The notes under the pieces were generated by a model, which saw nothing but the letters and a program-made list of their open reading frames with translations, was not told the origin of the DNA and made no database searches. Positions 38,501-47,762 of a stretch of 64,000 nt of DNA are shown here, piece after piece. A program made the position numbers and the translations under genes. This DNA comes from a virus, in IMG/VR virus record IMGVR_UViG_3300037472_000016, positions 1 to 64,000 of that record; one strand, 5' to 3'. Each line of letters starts with the position of its first letter. Position 1 is the stretch's first letter.

Positions 38501-40152
38501 TTGACCAACAGAAGCTTCTAACAAAACTACAGCAAAACAGTCTAGGACTAAGCAATGCCCAAATCCAAGCAGTGCTTGACGACACAGACCTTCAAAGACT
38601 ATTCATGGACCCATCTATTGATGCAAAGACATTGCAAGACGCTCTTAACAGCGTTGCGTCTAGAGCAGCACTAGAACTAGAAATAAAGAAGCTAACTGTC
38701 GATGGTCTTGAGTCAATCTTTGATGAAGGCTTTAGCAAAGCTATGGAGGCTTTCGACGCACAAGAAAAAAAGATTGAGCTTGAGTTTGACGTAAAGACAA
38801 AGCCTTTCGAAGATGCCATTAGGGATGCGGAAGAGCAAATTTCAGATATCACCAACGGTGTTGGTGGAATAGACGACCTTGAGGCAGACCTCGAAAGAAT
38901 ATCTGAGCAAGAAGAAGAAATTAATAAGAAGTATGATGAAAGAGCCAAGGCGCTCTCTCTCGTTAAAGACCTTAACGCACAAATGTCTCAGCAGCAAAAG
39001 ACACAGCTTACTCTGGCAGATGCCCTTTCCCAAGGAGATATCGCTGGTGCCGCCAGGGCAGCGCAAGAGATGCGTGCTCAGCAACAAGCAAAATCTCTAG
39101 AGCTTCAAGAAAAGGCGCTAGACAAGGCAAGAGAGCTAGAGCTTGGTGCAATTGTCGGCAACATGGGCCAGACGAGAGAGCAAATAGAACAAAGAATTAA
39201 GGAACTAAAAGCACAAATTCGTGAAATAGAAGAGGCAACTCTTGAGCCAGCCCGACGCAGGGTAGAGCTTCTAGACAGAGAAGAGCAGAAGCTTCTTGCG
39301 TCTGTGACGGTGCTGGGTAGAACCAAGCTTGAGTGGGAAACCATCAAGAATAAGATTGATATTGCCAAGACTGGCAGCGATAAATATACCGAAGCCATTG
39401 GTGCCGCCCTAGGAGTTGTTACAGATATTGTTGAGTATTGGGATGAGCTTGACGGCAAAGAGGTAAATACCGTTCACGTTGTGACGACTACATATAAGAC
39501 AGTGGGGACTCCCCCATCGCCCACCGTTCCATCAGCACCATCTGGTGGAGGCAGCGGCAGCGACAGCGGCATTGTTGGCAAGACCGCAGCAGAGTTGGCA
39601 GAAGAGCAAAGGGCTTCTGCTTCGGCACAAGCCAGAGCACGAGTGCAAAGAGGATTAAACGATAGAGCAATACGTGGAATAATATCTGCAAGGCTTGCTA
39701 GCAAGGCGGGTGCAACGACAGGAGGAGAAAGCGCAAGGTCATCGAGAATAGCAACATATCTATCAAGAATTACAAAAGCTCAGGCAGATCAAATATTGCT
39801 GAACAACGCGAAGGGTGGCGGTGCGCTGTACTACAACTCTGGAGGCCTTGTCTCTTCTAGGGTTGGCTCTCCCAGACTGGGTATTGGAAAAATTCCATCT
39901 ATGGGCACAGACTCTGTATCTACAATGCTTACCCCAGGAGAATTTGTAGTGTCTAAGTACGGTGTACAAAAAACTGGCATTAAAAACATGGAAGCAATAA
40001 ACAATGGAACATACGGTGGTGAATCAGTGTATAATTATGGTATCAACATAAACGTTAGGTCAGAGTCAGACCCTAATCAGATTGCCCGCACGGTAATGGG
40101 TACAATCAAGAGTGTTGATGCTCAAAGAATTAGGGGTAATAGACTTGGCTAG
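32596..40152 (+). CDS. tape measure protein, 2518 aa
   Basis: Spans the tail lumen and sets its length; at about 0.15 nm per residue it predicts a tail near 380 nm. Contents: N-terminal coiled coil; TP901-like core GITVAIKDTMGLAAEAAAAGFQ type at about 240-330; hydrophobic segments at about 540-575 and 1275-1295. There are two copies of a MLTPGE(A/F)V motif (about 694 and 2443). The C-terminal third is coiled coil (1980-2200). GAGGTG lies before the ATG. Confidence 0.92.
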   Translation: MADIQSNIDINVSTGTALANIRSLQREISAFHTSMARGGAAANVQSAQMQQNLLNTVNATGKFRASIQNISTTTETFTNALEKNKLSMAESFRFAGAASGKFGQRFSTEMSTIDKVARERVKSVQTQFIKLGRDANGSLRGIAVRPLALDMDNLATRTAIAAQKQQLFNKLVNQGSTNLLNFGKNTQWTGRQLMVGFTIPLGIFGATASKVFMDLEKQAIAFKKVYGDLFTIESEKNKALKDVEDIAKSMTTYGVAIKDTMGLAAEAAAAGFQDAQLMAQTEQATRLGILGQIDSQKALETTIALQSAFQISTEDLADSINFLNAVENQTVLSLDDVTTAIPKVAPVIQQLGGDVKDLAFFLSAMKEGGINASEGANALKSGLASMINPTKQSSEMLAQMGIDINGIVNSNQGDLKQTVVGFAEALDTLDPLNRAKAIEQLFGKFQFARISALFSNVIRDGSQASRVLDLAGTSLEELSSLADSELGIVADATSTKFMAAMENIKFAIAPIGEEFLKLVTPILTFGTEVLTAFNSLDAGMRQFVIGTIGVLGGIAPIAIMVFGLLANGVATSIKAFMFLRNLFLKTGGSSQILGQQTEYMTQQQLEAAAVAASLGQTHSQLTQIFTAEAGAVTALAAAYNSATAAQRAFSGPVMGSTLGRGPKVPGFNKGKMAGYNKGIVMVPGSGNKDTEPAMLTPGEAVIPADMAKKYGSLINAMISGNIPGFRTGRPGESGQIQVPSSQTNFRMPLGEGFELSHFSSAINLTGTELIEHARLMGATNNHISRINEMIARAGGDLEQTFRVLDSSVELLSTELNQGIGAIGSGKTVPRSLVERDLVERGDVARSPLMKYMAIDGVAPDKALANARLITEKVQEQLDLVGDRLVFTAEQIHDITKKAYDAVLLDPSVSETAKTEISNARQRMSSGLVVVDETTTERGSRGNRINATPKTYKSLSTSIRKRADVPSNSFLASSEIPQTLGISQEEFSQTFSGLPEAAKAALFRLRKDIDGFVEEFRRQTATELDRASQSNSPSQRFIRSAANNIVDGVEVGIQQGRDDMVTAGQGLADATESGVKRSHRRASSAGGSPGQMFAPQSQQIVTANPRTNRRASAPTQTIGSSVIPPAHFEKIIAGNQAAADSQQKASVAQAAASQNFSSKVMGLSFGITGLAGVMSIFGGEMAQVSSVIFQVSGALTGLMFAFQALPATMTKGITELFDNRAAAFTQARNSTQVVPVGGGGGVGAKGGVAAGAAKAGGALASLGRGVMAFLGGPFGLAITAFLLLAGFAIPALIDAYQEQKKRLRGLSDVADVASDRVKKFAEALGQEIKISPLGGEQGISFSGANLNPEERKSVGSVVESYGGAEKFQEDFKDDIDRINEAGSRGKEELNRVFTEKASSLAMAGIDEAGIQSLLDALFQFSNIEFTFDVKGAGIFDEKGNFDLDAFKARAKEAARAYTDSYDAEVANYSPNETIDQQAVLNSAGYSSVGDLEKAVEGQKVAVGIAEENALSKGLKPEQDSDFIAQMSELRQLEGYLQEFKFIASEPLEILKIETISNAADQINGLNTLLSEGKISAIEFSDGIGVVAEGILEMDDGAKALQDLLKELGVKDFELIKDPEAQIAALQGATAGLDLTKFSGLSSEDEQVRAQAINEVAQAIRNTVSAREQEAIVNQQIAEMTAANTELESMASDIEQEANAYAYLTANGISAADAIDLIANANIRAAAAAAFAGAETTGFIENINAMLTAKANSPVTVARRSIGSGGRGGGGKSGPEASGLDKILEDMARVVSVQTTMTKGFAASRTALDRMFGGSNSSGLFGGLEQQMRALGGGEDLIKLIAGMPPEEFNKRKKELFTFDGAGNISSFRDSLVSIGEALRKIALGEFQSKQQATVKSFNDQMVAVNRLVGAGASYADAYEIAGDAALAAAIANETNSAAIRQLVRDTKAAEKATKDFAAAQSVAASNNSFVDQQKLLTKLQQNSLGLSNAQIQAVLDDTDLQRLFMDPSIDAKTLQDALNSVASRAALELEIKKLTVDGLESIFDEGFSKAMEAFDAQEKKIELEFDVKTKPFEDAIRDAEEQISDITNGVGGIDDLEADLERISEQEEEINKKYDERAKALSLVKDLNAQMSQQQKTQLTLADALSQGDIAGAARAAQEMRAQQQAKSLELQEKALDKARELELGAIVGNMGQTREQIEQRIKELKAQIREIEEATLEPARRRVELLDREEQKLLASVTVLGRTKLEWETIKNKIDIAKTGSDKYTEAIGAALGVVTDIVEYWDELDGKEVNTVHVVTTTYKTVGTPPSPTVPSAPSGGGSGSDSGIVGKTAAELAEEQRASASAQARARVQRGLNDRAIRGIISARLASKAGATTGGESARSSRIATYLSRITKAQADQILLNNAKGGGALYYNSGGLVSSRVGSPRLGIGKIPSMGTDSVSTMLTPGEFVVSKYGVQKTGIKNMEAINNGTYGGESVYNYGININVRSESDPNQIARTVMGTIKSVDAQRIRGNRLG

Positions 40153-40837
40153 CATAGAGTATGTCAACGGCAGGAAGAGGTATGCCAGGCCACAAGCAAT
40201 GTTATTCTCCAATAACCCAGGCACCACAGCCGTAGACTCCGACACAAACTCTCCTACATCTGGTCAGGTCTTTCACGTTCCTCTTGGCTCTGAAATAAAT
40301 GCCGCCGCCCAAACAAACGACGGTAACGAGTTCATGATTCTATCTGACGATAACCGTGGAGCCATAGACATTGCATCAGAAAGAATAGAGCGCAGAGAAA
40401 GAATGATTAATGGCAGGATGCGCTCGTACCATATTGCTGACAAGATTGCTATATCAACCTCTTGGGATATGCTCCCCTCTAGATCGTTTGCTACCGTTCC
40501 AGGACTAAACTCCACAGGCAAGTCAAGCCTTCCCCAAGACTTTAAGTATACGACTGATGGTGGCGCTGGTGGCGCTGAACTTGTTGAGTGGTACGAGAAC
40601 TACACAGGCTCATTCTACTTGTTTCTGGCATACGATAAATTCACGGTATTTGAAAAGGCAGAGGGTGACCCATCGACAGAAGAATACGAAGAAACAAACA
40701 ATAGAAGATACAACAGCATGAACAAGTACAACCAGGTCATTGAGGTAATGTTCTCAGACTTCTCACACTCTGTCGTAAAAAGAGGAGCGGGAACGCATGA
40801 CTTCTGGAATGTGTCTTTGTCTTTGGAAGAGGTCTAG
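40145..40837 (+). CDS. distal-tail-like minor tail protein, 230 aa
   Basis: TTG 40145 (MASIEYVNGRKRYARPQAM...) is chosen because AGGGG lies 8 nt upstream; it overlaps the tape-measure end by 8 nt. Sequence features: FHVPLGSEINAA, KIAISTSWDMLPSRSF, and WYENYTGSFYLFLAYD; ends HDFWNVSLSLEEV. Gene order fits the distal tail (Dit) position. Confidence 0.6.
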   Translation: MASIEYVNGRKRYARPQAMLFSNNPGTTAVDSDTNSPTSGQVFHVPLGSEINAAAQTNDGNEFMILSDDNRGAIDIASERIERRERMINGRMRSYHIADKIAISTSWDMLPSRSFATVPGLNSTGKSSLPQDFKYTTDGGAGGAELVEWYENYTGSFYLFLAYDKFTVFEKAEGDPSTEEYEETNNRRYNSMNKYNQVIEVMFSDFSHSVVKRGAGTHDFWNVSLSLEEV

Positions 40838-40839
40838 AA

Positions 40840-43800
40840 TTGTTTCAAGACGAACAGTTAAACGAATACCTAAAAACATCTTCTTCTATTAACTCAAAGG
40901 CTTTGATTTTGGCCGAGTGGAATCTAAACTTTGCAGACAACATAGAGACTGTTGGAAATTATCGCTTTAGGCCCAATGCCGAAACTGGTTCTCGTGATGC
41001 ACTATTTTCAAATATTCAGGGGTACTTTGATAGGAACGATGCTCGAAACCTAGAAGAAGGAGTCCAGTTTTACACAGGAGCAACAGACGCAGACATAACC
41101 GTTGACGGTGGATTTGTTGATGGCCAAACCCTCATTCCCCAAGCCTTTACATCTAAAAAAGAAAAAGAGAAGCAGTTATACTCTCTGGAGGAATGCTTTG
41201 GAAGATTTAGACCACGCTCAGGTATAAACAAGGCAAGGTTCTTTAATCAAAAGTTTTTGCAGTTTGACAGTAAGGATGTTTTTTCTAGGCCACGGTACTA
41301 CATGGGGCACAGAGACGACAAGTTTAAGTACTGGTCTTCTTACAGAACAGAGTCTAACATTGAAAGAGGAATTTCTCGATTGCTCAACGGAGCAAACGTG
41401 ATTGATGATACCGCTCCTTTCGTGGTGTACAAAGCAGAAGTTCCTGCAAACAGGATTGTAGTAAAGATGCAAACAGGAGTGGGGGACATAGACCTTGGCC
41501 CATTCCAAACATCGTATTCCACAAGCTCAGACCCCTTTTTTGGTTATGAGAATCAGGCGACACCCGTTTCTTGGAAGATTCAATATCTTAAAAACGATAG
41601 CTGGATAGATGCAATCGAGTTTGACCCAGTATCCACTAGGGTCAATGGAGATAGGGTCATTGGGATTGATGGACACGTTGAGGTGTCTTATGGATTAGTT
41701 ATACCGCTGGAGCATCGTCAAACAATGTCTCTTGTTGGAGAGTATTCCAGTGAGGCCATTCTTCCTGTTGTTGCCGAAACAAACGAGGCATACCTTGTGG
41801 GTGCTTCTAGCACTGCCGCAGGTAGGGTTTTTGTTTGGACTGGAAGCTCTTACGATTCTTTTCCAGCAATCTACGGATGGTTCTTAAGGGAAGAAACAGA
41901 TGCCAGCCTTGTGGGGGTAGCCTCAGAGCTTGTTAATCCTAAGTTCTTTGTCGCTGATGGACAGACTATATACAGAGAAGTATCAAAGATTTCCGGTATA
42001 AGAATTGTAGTTCAAACAATGAACACCCTAGACTCAACCTTAGAGCTTATTGAGATATCTCCCAGGTTAGTTGTCAACATGACAGACAGAACTTCTGCAT
42101 TCAACGTTACCAAGAGTGCATCAGACCTTGGAATCAGCGGTATGCCGGTAGGACAGTTGCTTGCATCTGTTGGCTCAATCTCTATCTTTGACTACGACTC
42201 TGCATTCAATGAAAACAACGTGGGCAGCATTATATCCTCATTTTCATCTAAAAATATGAAGGTGAAGTTCTTCGAAGATATCGTTGATGGTTCTGGGCAA
42301 AGATATTTAATTCCCATAAAGACTCTTTATGCAGAGGGCTTTCCCACTACATCAGTTCAAGACAGATCAGTCTCTGTGCCACTAAGAGACCTATTCTTCC
42401 TGCTAGAGTCTATGGAAGCGCCAGAGCTATTTTTGCAAAATGTTTCTATGACCTATGCAGTTTCAATTTTGCTAGACTCTATTGGGTTTTCTAACTATAC
42501 CTTTAAGAGAATTGACGATGAAAGCGATGCGATTATCCCTTTCTTCTTTGTTCAGCCAGGAAAAACGGTAGCGCAAGTTCTTCAAGACATTGCAGTTTCT
42601 ACACAGACAGCCATGTTCTTTGATGAGTACAATAATTTTGTTATGATGACAAAGAACTTCATCATGCCAGCAGAGGGAGAGCGCCCAGTAGACCTAGTTC
42701 TTCGTGGCTCCAAGGACTTTTCCGTTAGCGGAGTAGAAAAAAACAAAACTGTGCCAGGCAAGCAGCTTGCAAACATTCAGTCGATAAGCTCTATGCAGAA
42801 TGATGTATACAATGATGGAACCATTAGATATTATGCACGGCATATTCAAAGATCATACGGCTCCTTAAAGCAGAGTATGCTTATTGATAAAGACAAGTCT
42901 TGGAGCTATAAGCCAGTTCTGCTTTGGGAGGTTAGCCCTACTCCAAAGGTCAAGTCCCAGGGAGACGATGCTGGAGATCAGTCATCCTATGTGTTGTCTG
43001 CAATTCCCCTTAACTCAGACCTTAGCGAAGAAGTTCCTACAGTTGTTGGCGGAGAAGTTATAAACAATATCATTGAGTTTGGCGAGGGCATTTATTGGTT
43101 GTCTCGTTACAACGGATACTTTTACTCCAATGGAGAAGTCATCAAGTACGATGCCGCTGAATATAGCGTGGCAGGAATTGGAGATGTTTGGGTTTCTAGC
43201 GCACAGGATTACCACAAGCTCTTTTCTCAGGTTCCATTTAACGGAAAGATGTATCCTACAGGCACGCTTAGAATATTTTCAGAACCAAGCTACGAACTTA
43301 TCGACGGCATCAGGGTAGCGAAAGACGGTCCAGTTGCTAAGCATGGAAGGGGTCAGTTTGACACCAAGGTTGTTGGGCACAGGGCAGGGCTAGACCCTTA
43401 TTGGTCTAGTAACGAATCTGTTGCTGGATGTAAAATGCAATCAAGTATTCTGTTTTCAAAAACTAAAGAGTTCTTCGTTGATGCCAGAAGTGATGTTTCT
43501 ACTGGACTACCACCCATAACACAATTTATTAGGGTCTCTGACATAACAGGATTAAAGATTGGTCTTTTGGTAGAAGTTGTTAGTGGTCCAGGAAGGCTTT
43601 CTCCAGGCTCAAAAATTACTGGAATAAACGAGGCACAAAAAACCTTCGTTGTGGATAAGCCCATTCTTGTGCCCTTTGCATCAGTGCCCGGCTCTCCTGA
43701 ACTTGCAACAACAAGGCTTAGAATGTCTGAGCTTGTAGACGTTGAGTCTTTAACGGTTGACACTGCTTCCGAGGTTTCGGTTGCTGGCTCCGCACCGGAA

Positions 43801-45471
43801 TTTGCTAGGTCCACTACCAGAAACGGTATAATTAAAAATTTTTTGTCTGCATCAAACATAACAGAGACACAGGCAAACTCTTTTTATTCCACACAGTCTG
43901 GAACAATTCAGTCTTCCGCCCTTGTTATGCAAGGTTCTCCACTTGGCGTTGACGAAAACCCCATAGACTTTATTTCGTATGTTCACAAGCCACTAAACGA
44001 AAAGTTTACTCACTTTGGTACTAGGATGAGAATTGTCGGAAAAGTTTCTAGCTCACAGGACAGGCAGTCTCCAGTAGGGAGTATGCCGTACTACTCTGTA
44101 GAGAGTGCGCTGTCAGAAGAAAGCGTTTCCATATCTGGTGGTTCGGGAGGAATTGCCGTACTGCTAAACCCATTGACAAACAATGGATACTACTTAGAGA
44201 TTATATCTCTTACAGAGACTGATGTTTCAAGGTATGGAGAAGGAGCAGAGCTATATAGCATAGTGTTTTACAAGTTAATGAGAGAAAGAAGAGTCGCTAG
44301 TGGCGGTCAGACCGCTGTCTCACCTGAAACTCCAGCAATTCCAATAAAGCTTTGGGGTGGTGTCCTTCCTGTTGTGGTAGACGACGGACTGTTTGCTGGT
44401 CAAGCGAGGGTCTTCGGTGAAGAAAGCCCTAGCGTATATGACTTGTCTGTTGAGTATGTGGACTCTGGAGGAACAAGAAACTTTTATCTATACGTAAACA
44501 ACAAACTGGTAAAAGTTGTTCAAGACACAGAGCCTCTTCCTGTATACAACAATATGGGGCTGTTTGTTCGTGGAACTTCAAGGATTATGTTTGAAAACAT
44601 ATTTGCCCTGTCCAACAACGTTTCTCAAAACTCTGTAGCAACTCTTGATACTGCAATTGGCTCGGTATTTGCTAATCAGGAAATAACAGTTAACGACTCA
44701 TTAAGAAAATACGCCATGAGCGGAATGGTTCAGAGTACATATCTTTCGGGAGTCGGTAACTCAGAGCCACCGAAGTACTCCATATACTTTGAAGAGTTTG
44801 GCACAATCATGAGAGAGGCTGCATACTTCAACGTAAAGTATGACAGAGCCTATCCAGCGCTATACGCTCAAATTTCCCCAACCTTTAATAACATGAAGGG
44901 GTACACAATTTCTGGTTTTATTGCCGGGGCATACGGAGCGGAGTTCTTAATCTTTAATAATACAGATACCGCACTAAACCTTGATGAAACAACAGGAAAC
45001 TATCTAAGAATTCAGGGTGTTGCGTTTACTCAGCAGACCCAGTATGACTTGACAGTAGATGAATATTTTGGGGTAAAAAGCAATATGTCTACTGCGCTAT
45101 TTCAAAAAGATAATACAATTGAGGGAGCCAATAGAGCAAAAGAAGACATAATTGGTATTAGACAAAACAGGATATCTTATGGAAGAAAAGAATTCTCTAT
45201 TGACCCTATATATATACAATCAGAAGATGCTGCAAACGAGCTTATGGATTGGATGATATCCAAAACAATGAGCAAGAAAAAGTCAGTAGGCTTGCAGTTG
45301 TTCGGAACACCCACCCTGCAATTGGGAGACATTGTGTCTATTGATTACAAGGATTCTGCGGGGGTAGACGAAGTGGCCATTGATTCTGAAACCTTTACTG
45401 TGTACAGTATTGAATACTCTAGAGATGCCTCTGGACCATCAACGTTGGTGTATTTGAGCGAGGTTGCATAG
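40840..45471 (+). CDS. tail tip / tail-associated protein, 1543 aa
   Basis: TTG start 2 nt after the previous stop, with GAGG 7 nt upstream. Beta-rich. Two jelly-roll-like halves early; a mid part resembling the gp27-type hub (FFVQPGKTVAQVLQDIAVSTQTAMFFDEYNNFVMM, about 566-600). A C-terminal hub-like end is LQLGDIVSIDYKDSAGVDEV...YSIEYSRDASGPSTLVYLSEVA. It should form the tail tip and carry the fibres. Confidence 0.75.
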   Translation: MFQDEQLNEYLKTSSSINSKALILAEWNLNFADNIETVGNYRFRPNAETGSRDALFSNIQGYFDRNDARNLEEGVQFYTGATDADITVDGGFVDGQTLIPQAFTSKKEKEKQLYSLEECFGRFRPRSGINKARFFNQKFLQFDSKDVFSRPRYYMGHRDDKFKYWSSYRTESNIERGISRLLNGANVIDDTAPFVVYKAEVPANRIVVKMQTGVGDIDLGPFQTSYSTSSDPFFGYENQATPVSWKIQYLKNDSWIDAIEFDPVSTRVNGDRVIGIDGHVEVSYGLVIPLEHRQTMSLVGEYSSEAILPVVAETNEAYLVGASSTAAGRVFVWTGSSYDSFPAIYGWFLREETDASLVGVASELVNPKFFVADGQTIYREVSKISGIRIVVQTMNTLDSTLELIEISPRLVVNMTDRTSAFNVTKSASDLGISGMPVGQLLASVGSISIFDYDSAFNENNVGSIISSFSSKNMKVKFFEDIVDGSGQRYLIPIKTLYAEGFPTTSVQDRSVSVPLRDLFFLLESMEAPELFLQNVSMTYAVSILLDSIGFSNYTFKRIDDESDAIIPFFFVQPGKTVAQVLQDIAVSTQTAMFFDEYNNFVMMTKNFIMPAEGERPVDLVLRGSKDFSVSGVEKNKTVPGKQLANIQSISSMQNDVYNDGTIRYYARHIQRSYGSLKQSMLIDKDKSWSYKPVLLWEVSPTPKVKSQGDDAGDQSSYVLSAIPLNSDLSEEVPTVVGGEVINNIIEFGEGIYWLSRYNGYFYSNGEVIKYDAAEYSVAGIGDVWVSSAQDYHKLFSQVPFNGKMYPTGTLRIFSEPSYELIDGIRVAKDGPVAKHGRGQFDTKVVGHRAGLDPYWSSNESVAGCKMQSSILFSKTKEFFVDARSDVSTGLPPITQFIRVSDITGLKIGLLVEVVSGPGRLSPGSKITGINEAQKTFVVDKPILVPFASVPGSPELATTRLRMSELVDVESLTVDTASEVSVAGSAPEFARSTTRNGIIKNFLSASNITETQANSFYSTQSGTIQSSALVMQGSPLGVDENPIDFISYVHKPLNEKFTHFGTRMRIVGKVSSSQDRQSPVGSMPYYSVESALSEESVSISGGSGGIAVLLNPLTNNGYYLEIISLTETDVSRYGEGAELYSIVFYKLMRERRVASGGQTAVSPETPAIPIKLWGGVLPVVVDDGLFAGQARVFGEESPSVYDLSVEYVDSGGTRNFYLYVNNKLVKVVQDTEPLPVYNNMGLFVRGTSRIMFENIFALSNNVSQNSVATLDTAIGSVFANQEITVNDSLRKYAMSGMVQSTYLSGVGNSEPPKYSIYFEEFGTIMREAAYFNVKYDRAYPALYAQISPTFNNMKGYTISGFIAGAYGAEFLIFNNTDTALNLDETTGNYLRIQGVAFTQQTQYDLTVDEYFGVKSNMSTALFQKDNTIEGANRAKEDIIGIRQNRISYGRKEFSIDPIYIQSEDAANELMDWMISKTMSKKKSVGLQLFGTPTLQLGDIVSIDYKDSAGVDEVAIDSETFTVYSIEYSRDASGPSTLVYLSEVA

Positions 45472-46025
45472 TGGTTAAGCCAAACAAAAAGAGGTCACGC
45501 CGATCATCACCCGGAATTGAGGGTACCGTTACAACAATGCCAGTAAGTCCGGTTCCTCCCTATATGCCAACCTCAATGCCCACGTTTACTATCGATACTC
45601 CAGTAAAAGTAGCGACTCCAGAGTTAGTCATAACAGGAGAGGCACCCATGACTGTTGAAGAAATGACAGACCTGGTGTTTGAAAAAATAGGCGGTCACGA
45701 AATTATTAATCTTCTAAGGCTTGAAAATGTGAACGGAATCAATGCGTCATATCAGCCAATAAGAAACGTTGCACAGCTTGCAGCAGAGTATGGCCCCATT
45801 ACAATATTGCCACTACCTCGATCAACTAATTTTTACTTTAATGGTTTTGCTATTGATCTTTTGGCAAGGGTGCCTCAAAAGGGATTGGGTTCCAACATAT
45901 ACATAGATGCAAGTCAGGTAGGACCCTCAAGCTTAATCATCGAGGTAGCGAATATGCTGCCAGAAGAACGAGTAGAGGTAGAAATAATAAAGACCAAAGA
46001 TGCGTTTAATGATACAATTGTGTAG
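45471..46025 (+). CDS. minor tail protein, 184 aa
   Basis: GTG start by TAGTG overlap. Basic N-terminus (KPNKKRSRRSSPG), a Pro-rich stretch (30-50), then a compact C-terminal domain with ITILPLPRSTNFYFNGFAIDLLARVP. Not recognised; position indicates a tail-tip component. Confidence 0.65.
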   Translation: MVKPNKKRSRRSSPGIEGTVTTMPVSPVPPYMPTSMPTFTIDTPVKVATPELVITGEAPMTVEEMTDLVFEKIGGHEIINLLRLENVNGINASYQPIRNVAQLAAEYGPITILPLPRSTNFYFNGFAIDLLARVPQKGLGSNIYIDASQVGPSSLIIEVANMLPEERVEVEIIKTKDAFNDTIV

Positions 46026-46033
46026 GTGAAAAA

Positions 46034-47548
46034 ATGATAACGGAAACTGGAAAAGCAATTCTGTCAAAGTATCTCATTGGGCAAAGCCCAGGCTATGCTT
46101 CGCACATTGCTCTGGGATGTGGCCCAAGGCCCCTTGCAGCAGGAGAGGCTTTCGGAGATTATTCTAACAAGGAGTCTCTAGATTTCGAGATGTTTCGAGT
46201 GCCCATTATTTCTCGGGGGTACGTGACAGAAAACAATCAAACAAGCATTGCACTAACGGCAGAGCTTCCCACAGAAGAAAGATATGAAATCACCGAGGTT
46301 GGAATATATTCCGCTGGAGCAAACCCCTCTGCTGGTTCAAGAGATAGCAAAACTGTATTTTCTTTTTCTAGAAACGAGGGTTGGGAGTATCATGCAGAAG
46401 GAGTAGCGCAATCTCTTCCAGTCCGTAACCTTCCTCTAAACTCTCTAAGCCCTACAGACATAGACTTTCCAACGCTTACAGAGCAGTACAGGTATCACGT
46501 TTTAGCTGACGGTCTTACTGCAAACAGCTTTAGGGTTTCTGAAAGCTTGTTCAAGATTGTAATCGCTCCACCAGCACCACCTGCATCAGTAATTAGCGAC
46601 ATTGTTGTGTCAACAACAGGGCCTCAGTCCGGCACACACACTGTCTTGAACTCTGATGGAGAACCTATTGGAGCCGTCACAATGAGCGATAGTGGTTCAA
46701 ATCTAATCAGTCTAAACGGGCATGGATTGTCTGCCCAAGACTCTGTTTATTTTGTTAGCAGCGGAAGCCTTCCGCCCTCGATACTGTCTGCGCGACCAGT
46801 AGTTCCAGCACTTCAAACAGCCTCTAGCAACGTTATTTTTGTTCAAGAGGCAAGGGTGAAAAGGAATGAGCGGTCTCGATTCCTAGACAACGTTATTTTG
46901 TTGGGCGGAGACACTGGAAACATTGTGGTAAATCCTGATACTGGAAATCTAGAAGAAGGACCGCTTTCCAGGCACATTCATTTAACGGGACAATCTTTTT
47001 CTTTTGACAAAAACTCCTCTACAGATGAGTTAAGAATTGCCTTTTCTGTTGTAAATAGATTAGAGGCATCCGACAATCCAGAAGCGGTTAGGATTCTTGT
47101 TGAATTTCGTTCAACTGAAAGTGTAGGAGAGGGGTCTCAATTTGCAAAATTTGAGGCAGAGGTTTTCTTTGTTGAGCCACCAGCAGGAGTCAGTCAAAAC
47201 AGGTACATCGTTTTGTCTAAGAAGCTAGAAGATTTAGAAAAAAGTGCAAACTTCACCTGGAGCGCAATGAATGTTGCAAAAATTTCGGTATCGGTTCTAG
47301 ATACCGTTTTAGCCCCACCCCCAGGAGACCCACAAGGAGCACCAACCCTACAGCAACTTCAATCAGACAAATGGTATGTCGCACTAGATGCTTTGAGGTT
47401 TGAAAACACATCCATTAAAAACCCTCTTTACGGTTTGACGGGGTATTCGGTTGTTAGGACCGAAACCGCAGATGGATTGCCCATCATTAAAGGTTCAAAC
47501 ACAAAGAGCCTTGTTGAATTCAGGTTTGCTTTGTCTGTGGGAAACTAG
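46034..47548 (+). CDS. tail fibre/tip protein, 504 aa
   Basis: The N-terminus MITETGKAILSKYLIGQSPGYASHIALGCG followed by ALTAELPTEERYEITEVGIYSAG is a fibre-attachment domain seen in many phage tail proteins. The rest is beta-rich (VILLGGDTGNIVVNPDTGNL...). AGGTG precedes the ATG. Confidence 0.7.
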   Translation: MITETGKAILSKYLIGQSPGYASHIALGCGPRPLAAGEAFGDYSNKESLDFEMFRVPIISRGYVTENNQTSIALTAELPTEERYEITEVGIYSAGANPSAGSRDSKTVFSFSRNEGWEYHAEGVAQSLPVRNLPLNSLSPTDIDFPTLTEQYRYHVLADGLTANSFRVSESLFKIVIAPPAPPASVISDIVVSTTGPQSGTHTVLNSDGEPIGAVTMSDSGSNLISLNGHGLSAQDSVYFVSSGSLPPSILSARPVVPALQTASSNVIFVQEARVKRNERSRFLDNVILLGGDTGNIVVNPDTGNLEEGPLSRHIHLTGQSFSFDKNSSTDELRIAFSVVNRLEASDNPEAVRILVEFRSTESVGEGSQFAKFEAEVFFVEPPAGVSQNRYIVLSKKLEDLEKSANFTWSAMNVAKISVSVLDTVLAPPPGDPQGAPTLQQLQSDKWYVALDALRFENTSIKNPLYGLTGYSVVRTETADGLPIIKGSNTKSLVEFRFALSVGN

Positions 47549-47558
47549 AAGGTACGTA

Positions 47559-47762
47559 ATGGAAGAGTTAGTCAAAAAGATTATTGTTCCGGTATCTGAG
47601 ATACAACGTCTAACTGAAACAGACATTCAAGATGGTATCAAGCAGTATGTTCGATACCGAATTATTTCAGAAGACCGTAACAGAACTTCATCGTGGTCTC
47701 CGTTAGTAGAGTTTTCTTTGGATGAAGCTGGCCTAAATGTTCTAGATGGTGGTGCTCCTTGA
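47559..47762 (+). CDS. small tail protein, 67 aa
   Basis: ATG 47559 ([18 protein letters not shown]...) has GAAGG upstream; the open frame begins earlier inside the preceding gene. Contains [20 protein letters not shown], a pattern seen in short phage tail proteins before collar fibres. Its TGA overlaps the next TTG. Confidence 0.7.
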   Translation: MEELVKKIIVPVSEIQRLTETDIQDGIKQYVRYRIISEDRNRTSSWSPLVEFSLDEAGLNVLDGGAP

